The notes: generated by a model not told the origin, from the letters alone. A stretch of 64,000 nucleotides of DNA from Lachnospiraceae bacterium KGMB03038 (GCA_007361935.1 CP041667.1:3270475-3334474); one strand, 5' to 3'. Counted from the stretch's first letter, positions 7,503 to 15,995 are shown. Numbers and translations: made by a program.

Positions 7503-8534
7503 ATGCGACAGTTATTCTATACTCCACATGGCCTGGAACTCCAGACAGATGCGCCAGAGCCTCAGATCGCGGAGGACGATGATGTAAAAATTAAAGTGGA
7601 ATACTGTGGGGTGTGCGGCTCAGACCTTCATTTCCTTCGAAAAGAGATGGATTTCCTGGTGTTGGCTGACACCGACCACTATCCTCTGGGACATGAAGCC
7701 GCCGGATATATTACAGAGCTTGGCCCAAAGGCCACTGCGAAAGGACTGAAGGTGGGCGATCCCGTCATCTACTACTTCAATCAGTATTGCGGAAAATGCC
7801 ATTACTGCCGGAACGGACAGGAGCATCTTTGTACCAATATTAAGAGTAATATGGCGGCCATGGCGGACTATATCGTCACCGGCGAACAGACCGTCTTCAA
7901 ACTGGATGAAGGCACCGATCTGGCCAAAGCCGTATTTCACGAACCCATCTCCGTATGCCTGCACGGCATCGACCTGGCGAAGATCAAACCGGGACAGAGC
8001 GTGATGGTCAGCGGCGGAGGCGGCATCGGTTTGATCCTGCTGCAGCTTGCCAAATTGTCCGGCGCCACAGAACTGACTTTAAGCGAACCCATCGCCTGGA
8101 AACGAGAAGTCGCTAAAAAACTAGGCGCAGTACATACCATCGATCCCACCGCAGAAGATGTGGGCGAAGCCGCCCGCCGCTATACAGGCGGCCTTGGATA
8201 CGATGTGGTGATCGAGGCCTCCGGTTCCACACGGGCGTGTCCCGGCGCTCTGGACGCCGTAGGACGGGGCGGCACTTTGGAATTCTTTGCCGCGTTATAT
8301 GATGTGAATTACGATTTTCCATTGAATCTGCAGGCGGCATTTTTCAAAGAAGTCACCATCGTGGCCGGCGTCTTCCAGTCTCCGTACGCATTTCCGCGGA
8401 CCTTGGGATTATTCAAAGTGCTGGATATCGATACACTGATGAGCGATGGCTGCATTTTCGAGGCGGAACAGTATCAGGAGGCATTTGAGGCACAAATGAA
8501 AGGGAAGACGATCAAGTCAGTATTGAAGTTTTGA
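7503..8534 (+). CDS. zinc-dependent MDR dehydrogenase, L-idonate 5-dehydrogenase-like
   Basis: 343 residues. Catalytic zinc ligands are Cys38 and His64-Glu65, the structural motif is CGKCHYCRNGQEHLC, and the Rossmann motif is GGGGIG. The N-terminal YCGVCGSDLHFL region and overall sequence resemble L-idonate/sorbitol dehydrogenases. TTTAGGAGG lies just upstream of the start. It is the last gene of the rightward cluster, ending 17 bp before a family B repeat. Together with the genes at 302 and 3172 it makes three MDR dehydrogenases around one split transketolase. They are clearly divergent from each other, so this is not a recent duplication. It may oxidise a polyol or a hydroxysteroid; the sequence does not decide. 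Confidence 0.85.
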   Translation: MRQLFYTPHGLELQTDAPEPQIAEDDDVKIKVEYCGVCGSDLHFLRKEMDFLVLADTDHYPLGHEAAGYITELGPKATAKGLKVGDPVIYYFNQYCGKCHYCRNGQEHLCTNIKSNMAAMADYIVTGEQTVFKLDEGTDLAKAVFHEPISVCLHGIDLAKIKPGQSVMVSGGGGIGLILLQLAKLSGATELTLSEPIAWKREVAKKLGAVHTIDPTAEDVGEAARRYTGGLGYDVVIEASGSTRACPGALDAVGRGGTLEFFAALYDVNYDFPLNLQAAFFKEVTIVAGVFQSPYAFPRTLGLFKVLDIDTLMSDGCIFEAEQYQEAFEAQMKGKTIKSVLKF

Positions 8535-8551
8535 TTGTTAAATTTTTAATT

Positions 8552-8607
8552 GGGGACGTAGCCTTTTTGCAAAAGGCTACGTCCCCAATTACGTTTTGCC
8601 CTGTACC
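8552..8607 (+). repeat. family B palindromic repeat, copy 2
   Basis: GGGGACGTAGCCTTTTTG (8552-8569) with the matching right half CAAAAGGCTACGTCCCC forms a perfect 36-bp palindrome (8552-8587). It is followed by an arm with TTTTGCCCTGTACC (up to about 8607). Same orientation as copy 1 at 260; it marks the right border of the island before tatD. Confidence 0.9.
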
Positions 8608-8638
8608 AAAATGACTTTTAGGGTGTATCCGCCCGCAA

Positions 8639-9400
8639 TCACAGCCGGTACATTTTCCGGGCGTTTTCTTCTGTCTGCCGTATCACTTCTTCATAGGAAA
8701 TATCCTTCAGCCGGGCAATCTCCTCAGCCACATAGCGGATATATCTGGAATCATTTCGTTTTCCCCGATAGGGCACGGGAGCCAGATAAGGGCAGTCCGT
8801 TTCCAGCAGGATCTTTTCCAGCGGTATGGCTTCTGCCACTTCCTTGATTTTCTTTGCGTTTTTAAATGTGACCACTCCGCCGATTCCAATATAGAAGCCC
8901 ATTTTTACATACTCCTGCGCCATTTCCCTGGAATAGGAGAAGCAGTGGATCACTCCGGAAAGGCCGCCGGCCTCCTCTTTCATGATCTCCAAGGTATCTG
9001 CCGCCGCTTCCCGGCTATGGATCAGGACTGGAAGGTTAAGCTCTTTCGCCAAATCTAACTGACGGATAAACCATTTTTTCTGCTGGTCATGGGATTCCTT
9101 ATCCCAGTAGTAATCCAGGCCAATTTCTCCCACGGCTACCACTTTTTCCCGCTGAAACAATTGTTTCATCTGAGCAAAAGACACTTCATTCAATGCTCCC
9201 ACTTCATCGGGGTGAATGCCCACAGCCGCATACATGAACGGATACTCCTGGGCCATGTCCACTACTTTCTGGCAGGAATCATAAGAAGCGCCTACATTTA
9301 CAATGGTTCCAACACCCTCCGTCGCCATCGACATGAGAAGTTCCTTCCGGTCCGTATCAAATTGTTCGTCATCATAATGCGCATGTGTATCGAAAATCAT
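8639..9400 (-). CDS. tatD: TatD-family metal-dependent hydrolase/DNase
   Basis: 253 residues, the usual length for the TatD/YabD family. Metal ligands are visible: DTHAHYDD at residues 3-10 (HxH), VGEIGLDYYW (Glu), LIHSREA, VIHCFS and LLETDCPYLAP near the C-terminus. The enzymes form a TIM barrel and are reported as 3'-5' exonucleases or DNases in the cytoplasm. RBS AAGGAGG lies upstream of the ATG at 9400. On the same strand as ddh and metG upstream and, beyond the island, rsmA, matching the conserved metG-tatD-rsmA block. A family A palindrome separates it from ddh. Confidence 0.93.
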   Translation of the reverse strand: MIFDTHAHYDDEQFDTDRKELLMSMATEGVGTIVNVGASYDSCQKVVDMAQEYPFMYAAVGIHPDEVGALNEVSFAQMKQLFQREKVVAVGEIGLDYYWDKESHDQQKKWFIRQLDLAKELNLPVLIHSREAAADTLEIMKEEAGGLSGVIHCFSYSREMAQEYVKMGFYIGIGGVVTFKNAKKIKEVAEAIPLEKILLETDCPYLAPVPYRGKRNDSRYIRYVAEEIARLKDISYEEVIRQTEENARKMYRL

Positions 9401-9415
9401 AGTACCTCCTTGGTT

Positions 9416-9474
9416 GGGGCCGGGGGATTTTTAAAAATCCCCCGGCCCCAATTAAAAATGCCCTGTCCCTTTTT
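9416..9474 (+). repeat. family A palindromic repeat, copy 1 (arm on right)
   Basis: A perfect 34-bp palindrome (9416-9449; GGGGCCGGGGGATTTTT plus reverse complement) is followed by the arm AATTAAAAATGCCCTGTCCC and TTTTT. It lies between tatD and ddh, just upstream of the tatD ribosome binding site. Confidence 0.95.
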
Positions 9475-9493
9475 ACACTTTTCCCATATCCTA

Positions 9494-10480
9494 TTACAAC
9501 AATTCTGCCCTTAACTGCTCCGGTGTCTTCATGGATAACAGTGCCGGCGCAATATCAAATACGGTTTTCGCTCCGCTTTCGCCGGCTTTCGCCAAGCGAT
9601 AGGCCGCTCTTGCGTAGCAGATCAGCACGCTTGCCGTAAATTCCGGATTAGAATCTAATTTCAAAGAATATTCGATGATATGGTTATTTGCCTCTGTACC
9701 TGTTTTTCCACTGCGGATCACAAACCCGCCATGAGGCATTTTGCTATGGTTTTCCTTCAGTTCTTCTTCTGTAATAAATGTTACGGTTGTGTCGTATTCG
9801 TCGAAATAGTTTGGCATTGTCTTGATCGCGTTCTCGATTTCCGCCAGATCCGCTCCTTCTTCCGGCACCACATAGCACTCCCGCAGGTGTTTTTCCCGTG
9901 TGGTAAGTTCCGGCTCGCTTCCGCTTCTCACCTGGTCTACCGCTTCTTCGATCGGCACCGTGTACTGAATGGCATTTTTCACACCTTTCACACGGCGGAT
10001 CGCGTCAGAATGTCCCTGGCTGACGCCTTTCCCCCAAAATGTGTAAGTGCTGCCATTCACAAGGATAGACTCCGCGTAAAGCCGGTTCAGAGAAAACATT
10101 CCCGGATCCCAGCCGACAGAAATGATTCCCACATTTCCGCCTTCTTTTGCTGCTTTATCTACATTTGCAAAATATTCCGGTATTTTTGCGTGAGTATCAA
10201 AACTGTCGATGGTATTAAAATTCTTCACAATCTGCGGTCCCATGACCGGAAGATCCGTAGCAGACCCGCCGCACAGCATCATCACATCGATCTCATCTTT
10301 CATTGACAGCATATCATCCATATGCTTTACCTCTGCTCCCGCCGTCTGGATCTTTACAGAAGCCGGATCTCTTCTTGTAAATACCGCCTTCAACTCCATA
10401 TCCTCATTGCAGGCGATCGCCGTTTCAACACCTTTTCCAATATTTCCATAACCAACAATACCAATTCTGATTTTATCCAT
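9494..10480 (-). CDS. ddh: meso-diaminopimelate D-dehydrogenase
   Basis: 328 residues from the ATG at 10480, preceded by AAAGGAG; the upstream in-frame ATG at 10501 is rejected because the ribosome binding site lies after it. The N-terminal Rossmann motif is GIVGYGNIGKGVE. Family signatures include VFTRRDP, SFDTHAKIPEY, VGWDPGMFSLNR, FWGKGVSQGHSDAIR and a C-terminal EFTASVL block. Ddh makes meso-DAP from tetrahydrodipicolinate in one NADPH-dependent step, bypassing the acyl pathways, for lysine and peptidoglycan synthesis. The gene sits between tatD and metG, where it is not usually found, and is bracketed by two family A repeats in the same orientation, suggesting it was inserted there. Confidence 0.93.
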   Translation of the reverse strand: MDKIRIGIVGYGNIGKGVETAIACNEDMELKAVFTRRDPASVKIQTAGAEVKHMDDMLSMKDEIDVMMLCGGSATDLPVMGPQIVKNFNTIDSFDTHAKIPEYFANVDKAAKEGGNVGIISVGWDPGMFSLNRLYAESILVNGSTYTFWGKGVSQGHSDAIRRVKGVKNAIQYTVPIEEAVDQVRSGSEPELTTREKHLRECYVVPEEGADLAEIENAIKTMPNYFDEYDTTVTFITEEELKENHSKMPHGGFVIRSGKTGTEANNHIIEYSLKLDSNPEFTASVLICYARAAYRLAKAGESGAKTVFDIAPALLSMKTPEQLRAELL

Positions 10481-10502
10481 TTTTTCTCCTTTCTCTTTCA
10501 TC

Positions 10503-10561
10503 GGGGCCGGGGGATTTTTAAAAATCCCCCGGCCCCGATTGAAAATGCCCTGTCCCTTTTT
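10503..10561 (+). repeat. family A palindromic repeat, copy 2 (arm on right)
   Basis: Perfect 34-bp palindrome at 10503-10536 followed by GATTGAAAATGCCCTGTCCC and TTTTT. It lies between the 3' end of metG and the start of ddh, and repeats the arrangement at 9416. Confidence 0.95.
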
Positions 10562-10567
10562 AACAAT

Positions 10568-12466
10568 TTAGCAGATTTCTGCTCCTGCGGGCATTTCTTT
10601 TTCCGGGGTTACAAGTGCCAGATTCCCGTCTGCGTCTTCCGCGCACAGCAACATTCCTTCTGACAATACGCCTGCCAGTTTGGCAGGTTTCAGGTTCGTC
10701 AGCACCATGACTTTTTTACCTACCATTTCTTCTGGTGTGTAATGAGCTTTGATGCCGGATACGATCTGTTTGATCTGGCTTCCTACTTTTACTTTAGAGC
10801 ACAGCAGCTTTTTGGATTTTGGCACTGCTTCGCAGGCGATGATCTCTCCCACCTGGAACTGCATTTTTCCAAAGTCCTCAAAGGTTATCTCCGGCTTTGG
10901 CTCCAGGTCGATCACCGGGCCCTCTTCTTTGGCTTCTTCCACCGGCGGATGCAGCTCTTCCACTTTTTTCATCACTTCTTCAAGATCCAGTCTGGCGAAA
11001 AGGATTTCCGGCTTTTCTGTTACTTTTCCATCTCCAAGCTGGGCCAGGATCTTGTCTGCGGTTTCCGGCATATAAGGCGCCAGAAGTTTCGCCCCTGCTT
11101 TGATGCTCTCGATCAGGTTGTAGAGCACGGTCTCCAGCCGGTCTTTCTTTGCCTCATCTTTTGCCAGCGCCCAGGGCATGGTTTCGTCAATATATTTATT
11201 GCAGCGTTTAAACAGATTGAAGATCTCCGTCATGGCATCCGCCACCCGAAGCTCGTCCATTTTCCCGTCCACCGCTTCTGGGGTATGGGCTGCTACTGCT
11301 TTCAGATCTGCGTCCACATCTTCCGCCACGCCTTTGTCTGCCACAGTGCCGCCAAAATATTTATTTGCCATGGAAACGGTCCGGTTAACCAGATTTCCCA
11401 GCGTATTGGCAAGATCAGAGTTCATCCGCTCTACCATCAGCTCCCAGGTAATGACGCCGTCGTTCTCAAATGGCATCTCATGGAGTACGAAATACCGCAC
11501 TGCGTCCACTCCGAAGAAATCTACCAATTCATCCGCGTACAGCACATTTCCTTTGGATTTGCTCATCTTGCCGTCTCCCTGCAGAAGCCAGGGATGTCCA
11601 AAAATCTGTTTGGGCAGCGGAAGATCCAGAGACATCAGGAAAATCGGCCAGTAAATAGTATGGAAACGGATGATGTCCTTGCCGATCAGATGCAGATCCG
11701 CCGGCCAGTTCTTCTCAAACAGTTCCGCGTTTTCTCCATCGCAGTTATATCCGATACCGGTAATGTAGTTGGTCAGCGCGTCCAGCCATACATAAACTAC
11801 ATGGCCCGGATCGAAGTCTACCGGTATACCCCATTTAAAGGAAGTTCTGGACACACACAGATCCTGCAGGCCCGGCAGCAGGAAATTGTTCATCATCTCA
11901 TTTTTCCTGGATACGGGCTGAATGAATTCCGGATGAGTATTGATGTGCTCGATCAGCCGGTCCGCGTATTTACTCATTTTAAAGAAATATGCTTCCTCTC
12001 TGGCTGGCTGCACTTCCCGGCCGCAGTCGGGACATTTGCCGTCTACCAACTGAGATTCGGTGAAAAATGACTCGCAGGGAGTACAATACATTCCTTCATA
12101 ATATCCCTTGTAAATGTCGCCTTTCTCGTACATTTTCTTGAAAATCTTCTGTACCTGGCGCTCATGGTCCTCGTCTGTGGTGCGGATAAATTTATCATAA
12201 GACGTATTCATAAGATCCCAGATCTGCTTGATCTCGCCGGCCACATTATCCACGAATTCTTTCGGTGTAACCCCGGCTTCCTGGGCTTTCAGCTCAATCT
12301 TCTGGCCATGCTCGTCTGTTCCTGTCTGGAAGAACACATCATACCCCTTGCTCCGTTTGTAACGGGCGATCGCATCCGCCAGCACGATCTCATAGGTGTT
12401 CCCGATATGGGGCTTGCCTGATGTATAAGCGATGGCTGTTGTAATATAATACTTTGGTTTTTCCAT
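10568..12466 (-). CDS. metG: methionyl-tRNA synthetase
   Basis: 632 residues from the ATG at 12466, which has GGAGGAG upstream. A longer reading frame to 12586 runs through the T-box terminator and is rejected. Class I motifs are KPHIG (HIGH-type) near residue 18 and KMSKSKGN. A four-Cys zinc knuckle (CTPC...CPDC) lies around residues 125-145. The C-terminal 110 residues form a tRNA-binding EMAP/Trbp111 domain (FGKMQFQVGEIIACEAVPKSKKLLCSKVKVG region). It charges tRNA-Met in the cytoplasm. Expression is controlled by the Met T-box leader just upstream. It heads the conserved metG-tatD-rsmA block. Confidence 0.97.
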   Translation of the reverse strand: MEKPKYYITTAIAYTSGKPHIGNTYEIVLADAIARYKRSKGYDVFFQTGTDEHGQKIELKAQEAGVTPKEFVDNVAGEIKQIWDLMNTSYDKFIRTTDEDHERQVQKIFKKMYEKGDIYKGYYEGMYCTPCESFFTESQLVDGKCPDCGREVQPAREEAYFFKMSKYADRLIEHINTHPEFIQPVSRKNEMMNNFLLPGLQDLCVSRTSFKWGIPVDFDPGHVVYVWLDALTNYITGIGYNCDGENAELFEKNWPADLHLIGKDIIRFHTIYWPIFLMSLDLPLPKQIFGHPWLLQGDGKMSKSKGNVLYADELVDFFGVDAVRYFVLHEMPFENDGVITWELMVERMNSDLANTLGNLVNRTVSMANKYFGGTVADKGVAEDVDADLKAVAAHTPEAVDGKMDELRVADAMTEIFNLFKRCNKYIDETMPWALAKDEAKKDRLETVLYNLIESIKAGAKLLAPYMPETADKILAQLGDGKVTEKPEILFARLDLEEVMKKVEELHPPVEEAKEEGPVIDLEPKPEITFEDFGKMQFQVGEIIACEAVPKSKKLLCSKVKVGSQIKQIVSGIKAHYTPEEMVGKKVMVLTNLKPAKLAGVLSEGMLLCAEDADGNLALVTPEKEMPAGAEIC

Positions 12467-12512
12467 TTTGCAGCTCTCCTCCTTTGATCCAAATAAATTA
12501 TGCCTAAAAAAG

Positions 12513-12860
12513 AAAAAACTCCGATTTTTCAAATGATTTGAAAAATCAGAGAAGACGGAATTTCCCGTGTTACCACTTCTTTTCATCTGGGCCTCACGGC
12601 ACAGACCTTAGCGGGTGAATTTCACCCTGCCGCTATAAAGGGCGGACCCTTCGCAGCCTTGCAGACAGATTCCTCCGTGATTTTCTGCCACTCTCCGGAT
12701 TATTTAAAATCTGCCATGTTCGGTGCGCCGCTTGGGAGCCATCTTCCGCCAGTCTCCATTCATCCCTCTCAGCAGCAGGCCTTTTGGCCTTCCAGGACTT
12801 CTCTGTAGAATATAAAAAGGCGTACTCTTTCCGTCATTGCATTTGCATATTTATTCGTGT
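12513..12860 (-). ncRNA. T-box riboswitch (Met-type) upstream of metG
   Basis: The minus-strand leader contains the T-box sequence AAGTGGTAACACGG (complement of 12565-12578), whose TGGT would pair with the tRNA acceptor end. An intrinsic terminator follows (stem 12519-12534 with 12536-12551, then TTTTTT). A stem I region near 12700-12770 contains GAACATGGCAG, with an ATG specifier at 12715-12717. Uncharged tRNA-Met should stabilise the antiterminator and permit metG transcription. Exact 5' limit is inferred from the promoter at 12866. Confidence 0.85.
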
Positions 12861-12865
12861 TAAAA

Positions 12866-12895
12866 ATCGTAGCATACCAAAGCCTGGCATGTCAA
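12866..12895 (-). promoter_or_regulatory. promoter of the metG T-box transcript
   Basis: On the minus strand TTGACA (12890-12895), an 18-nt spacer, and TACGAT (12866-12871) with an upstream TG (extended -10). Transcription would start at about 12858, at the head of the T-box leader. Confidence 0.7.
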
Positions 12896-12989
12896 GGAAA
12901 AGTAGAGGATTCCTCCGCCTTCTGGCAGAACGGTTACTCATTTCCGCTCTTCCTTCTGCATATAAATAGAAAAAACGTCAGGAATCTCT

Positions 12990-14756
12990 ATGTTCAAATC
13001 GTTAAAAAAACATTCCCGGCTCTTGGGGGTCATCCTGCTTGCCCTTTTTCTTTCTATTGCCGGCCTGCTTTTATTCCTGGGGCAGGATGCCAACCGGAGG
13101 TTTGAGGCCTACACGGAAGCTCTCTTCCGCCAGGAGGTGGCAAGCAATACGATTTCCCTCCACTATACGCTCCGGGATCCTTCTGCTTATGGCATCCAAG
13201 ACACACCCATTTCTCTTGGAACCTGCAGCACAGACACGGAAGAAATCAGCGCCGCCGCTGAAAATGCCCTGGCCCTGCTCCATAGGCATAACCGCGAGAA
13301 ACTATCGGAAGAAAACCGGCTGACCTATGACGTCCTGGAAAGTTATCTGGAACATTCTCTCCGGGAGTCTGCCTATGGACTGTATGAAGAACCTCTGGCT
13401 CCTCTAACGGGAACCCAGGCCCAGCTTCCTGTGCTGCTGTCAGAATATCAATTCTACGACACCACCGACGTAGATATCTATCTGCGGCTATTAACCCAGA
13501 TGCCGGAATATTTCCAGTCGATTCTGGAATTTGAAACAGCCCGTTCTGAGCAGGGGCTTTTTATGTCTGCCTCCAGCGCGGATGACATTGTCACAGAATG
13601 TCAGGCGTTCATAGATTTGGGAAAAGACAACTATCTCTATTCCTCCTTCGAGGAACGATTAGAGCCGTTAGGTCTGACCGATGACCAGAAAAAAGCCTAT
13701 TGTGACAAAAATGCAGAAATTATTGAAAGTTCTGTTTTCCCTGCTTATCAGACATTAAAAAAAGGCATTGCCGGCCTGCGCGGCGCCGGCAAAAATAGCT
13801 GCGGCCTGTGCCATTTTCCAGAAGGGGAAACGTATTATGAAGCTCTGGCCGCCTCTGAAACCGGTTCTGACCGGACGATCCCTGAACTTCAGGAACTGAC
13901 CCAGCAGCAGATCGCCCAGGATCTGACGGACATCCAGGAGGCCCTTTCATCCCTTTCCGTGACGGAAGAGGGCGGCGTTTCTTCTGATTTATTCAAGACC
14001 CAGGGAAGCACCCTGTCCGACACCAATCCCAGTTCCATTCTCACTTTCCTGGAACAAAAGCTGGAGGGGGAGTTTCCTGATCCGCCCAAGGTAAACACTC
14101 AGGTCAAATACGTTCAGGAGTCTATGGAAGAATATTTAAGTCCGGCTTTCTATATGATTCCGGCGATCGATAACACTCAAGATAACGTGATTTATATTAA
14201 CGCCGGGCATCTGCCTGACGATCTGTCTCTATTCACTACTCTGGCTCATGAGGGCTATCCAGGCCATTTGTATCAAACCGTCTATTTTGCCAGCCAGGAT
14301 CCCGATCCTATCCGGAACCTGATAAATTTCGGCGGTTACACAGAAGGATGGGCTACCTATACAGAAATGATGAGTTACTATTATGCGCCTTTAGATCACA
14401 GCCAGGCGGTCCTTATGCAGAAAAACGCTTCCATTTTGCTGGGGCTTTACGCCCTGGCCGATATGGGGATCCACTACGATGGATGGAGTCTTCTGGATAC
14501 CGTATCCTTCTTCCACAGTTATGGAATCACCGAAACCGATGTGATCGAGGATATCTATGAACTGCTCGTAGGCGATCCTGCCAATTATCTAAAATATTAC
14601 ATCGGATACGTAGAGTTCCTGGAGCTGAAAAAAGAAGCCATTCAAGAATGGGGCGATGACTTCAGCCAGAAACGGTTCCATAAAGCCGTGTTAGAAGTCG
14701 GGCCAGCACCCTTTGACGTGCTGCGGACATACGTGTTGGGGCCGGGGGATTTTTAA
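12990..14756 (+). CDS. DUF885-family putative metallopeptidase, membrane-anchored or secreted
   Basis: 588 residues. One hydrophobic segment near residues 10-30 (LLGVILLALFLSIAGLLLFL) acts as a signal or anchor, so the bulk is extracytoplasmic. The DUF885 hallmark HEGYPGHLYQ near residue 420 carries the HExxxxH-like metal site, followed by GGYTEGWATYTE. Peptidase activity is inferred from the family. It is divergent from metG and convergent with jetD. The stop codon and the last five residues (GPGDF) lie inside a family A palindrome. The native C-terminus was probably different, so the repeat has trimmed or replaced the end of the protein. Confidence 0.85.
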   Translation: MFKSLKKHSRLLGVILLALFLSIAGLLLFLGQDANRRFEAYTEALFRQEVASNTISLHYTLRDPSAYGIQDTPISLGTCSTDTEEISAAAENALALLHRHNREKLSEENRLTYDVLESYLEHSLRESAYGLYEEPLAPLTGTQAQLPVLLSEYQFYDTTDVDIYLRLLTQMPEYFQSILEFETARSEQGLFMSASSADDIVTECQAFIDLGKDNYLYSSFEERLEPLGLTDDQKKAYCDKNAEIIESSVFPAYQTLKKGIAGLRGAGKNSCGLCHFPEGETYYEALAASETGSDRTIPELQELTQQQIAQDLTDIQEALSSLSVTEEGGVSSDLFKTQGSTLSDTNPSSILTFLEQKLEGEFPDPPKVNTQVKYVQESMEEYLSPAFYMIPAIDNTQDNVIYINAGHLPDDLSLFTTLAHEGYPGHLYQTVYFASQDPDPIRNLINFGGYTEGWATYTEMMSYYYAPLDHSQAVLMQKNASILLGLYALADMGIHYDGWSLLDTVSFFHSYGITETDVIEDIYELLVGDPANYLKYYIGYVEFLELKKEAIQEWGDDFSQKRFHKAVLEVGPAPFDVLRTYVLGPGDF

Positions 14757-14796
14757 AAATCCCCCGGCCCCAATTAAAAATGCCCTGTCCCTTTTT
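14738..14796 (+). repeat. family A palindromic repeat, copy 3, overlapping the end of the DUF885 gene
   Basis: Perfect palindrome at 14738-14771 with right arm AATTAAAAATGCCCTGTCCC and TTTTT. Reading GGG CCG GGG GAT TTT TAA it encodes GPGDF and the stop of the DUF885 gene. Lies between two convergent genes. Confidence 0.95.
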
Positions 14797-14798
14797 GA

Positions 14799-15995
14799 CT
14801 AAATCAGGAAGCTTTCCTGCTCGATTCCCTTCCCAGTGTCAAGAATCCGCCGTGCCAGACCAGACAGTTCTCCTGCCTCCAATTTTTCCAGCTTTTTCAG
14901 AGATTCTTTGGTCAAAGGCTCTGCGTATTCCTGATACTGGTTGAAGGTTTTCACATCCATCATGTATGGTTTCAGTTCTGGAAAGATTCTGTTTTTCATA
15001 TACTGATAAATCCGTATCCCGCCGTAATCCAGATCTCCCGTGTGATAATAGGCGACCTCTTCTGTCCCCAGAACGTCCCTCAGTGCTTGCAGAAAATCTC
15101 TCTCCTTTGGCGAAAAATAACCATGGCTGAAGAAATATAAAGTATCTTCTTCGTAAGGCATTGACACAAAATTGGCTTTATTTTCTATGGTCATTACTCT
15201 TCTGATCGGCGCTTGTTCCGGCAGAATCCGGCTGTGTTTTAATGTTGCGCTGTTTAGCACCGTACCGTATCTAAATTTTGACAGGTCCAGTTCCTCTTCT
15301 TTTTCTTCTCCGCCAATGACAAGTTTAAGAGGCCCTTTCACTGCCAGCTCCTGAGCATATTCCTCGATCAGGAGCTGCGCCAGCACAGTTTTATCATCCA
15401 TTCCCTCTTCAATTTCATCACAATATTTTCTGGCTGTAGACAATACGTGGGCCTGGGCTTCTTTTTCAAATTGTTTGGAATGATTCAAAAAACGTTTACT
15501 GAAGATCCGCTTGTAAATAGGTTCCTCCAAGACGTCAATCCCGCGGAAACATTTCAGATAAAGGTCCAATTTCTCCATTTCTCTTGGAAAATCGCCCCGC
15601 TCCAGCCTGGACAAAAGATACGTATAATAATCTCTGATCCAAGGTTTGGCAAACCCCTTCTCTATTTCTACAGTTATCTTCTGTATTCCGGCGTTTACCC
15701 GGTCCTGCTTTGTGCAGATCTTTTCCCCGCACATTTTCTCCAGCATTTGATAAAATTCCGGCAGACTTTCCAGCCGGAACGCGATCCTCTCCGCATCACT
15801 TCCCCGGATGATCCATTTTACATCGGTGATAAGCCCAGCCGCTTCCAATTCCTTGACTTCGTTGATCAGCTCTGTTTTTCCGCACTGGTCGTAATCCGAC
15901 TGCTGGATCTTTATCGTTCGCCCTCCGCTGGCTCCTTCCCGCCAGTCATTTGCACTGTTTTCACATTTTTGAATGATCTTTTTTATCAAATACAT
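14799..15995 (-). CDS. jetD: Wadjet anti-plasmid protein JetD (Toprim-like nuclease subunit)
   Basis: 398 residues. The N-terminal half matches the DUF3322 type and the C-terminal half the DUF2220 Toprim-like fold, with TIENKANFVSMP (Glu), FFSHGYFSPKE and YYHTGDLDYGGIRIYQYM (the DxDxxG acidic cluster) visible between residues about 270 and 350. In Wadjet systems JetD is the endonuclease that cleaves closed circular DNA after the JetABC SMC complex has extruded it. It is the last gene of the jetABCD operon, separated from jetC by 54 bp that include a family A repeat. The gene ends just before another repeat, so jetD is bracketed by two palindromes whose arms both point inward. Confidence 0.9.
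   Translation of the reverse strand: MYLIKKIIQKCENSANDWREGASGGRTIKIQQSDYDQCGKTELINEVKELEAAGLITDVKWIIRGSDAERIAFRLESLPEFYQMLEKMCGEKICTKQDRVNAGIQKITVEIEKGFAKPWIRDYYTYLLSRLERGDFPREMEKLDLYLKCFRGIDVLEEPIYKRIFSKRFLNHSKQFEKEAQAHVLSTARKYCDEIEEGMDDKTVLAQLLIEEYAQELAVKGPLKLVIGGEEKEEELDLSKFRYGTVLNSATLKHSRILPEQAPIRRVMTIENKANFVSMPYEEDTLYFFSHGYFSPKERDFLQALRDVLGTEEVAYYHTGDLDYGGIRIYQYMKNRIFPELKPYMMDVKTFNQYQEYAEPLTKESLKKLEKLEAGELSGLARRILDTGKGIEQESFLI

Noticed and set aside
10742..12070. 442-codon open frame on the plus strand opposite metG
   Set aside because: Shadow of metG; the composition is unlike a protein (rich in Phe, His, Cys, Arg) and has no ribosome binding site.
12467..12586. N-terminal extension of metG to 12586
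   Set aside because: Runs through the T-box terminator; the ATG at 12466 has a good ribosome binding site and starts the family-typical sequence.
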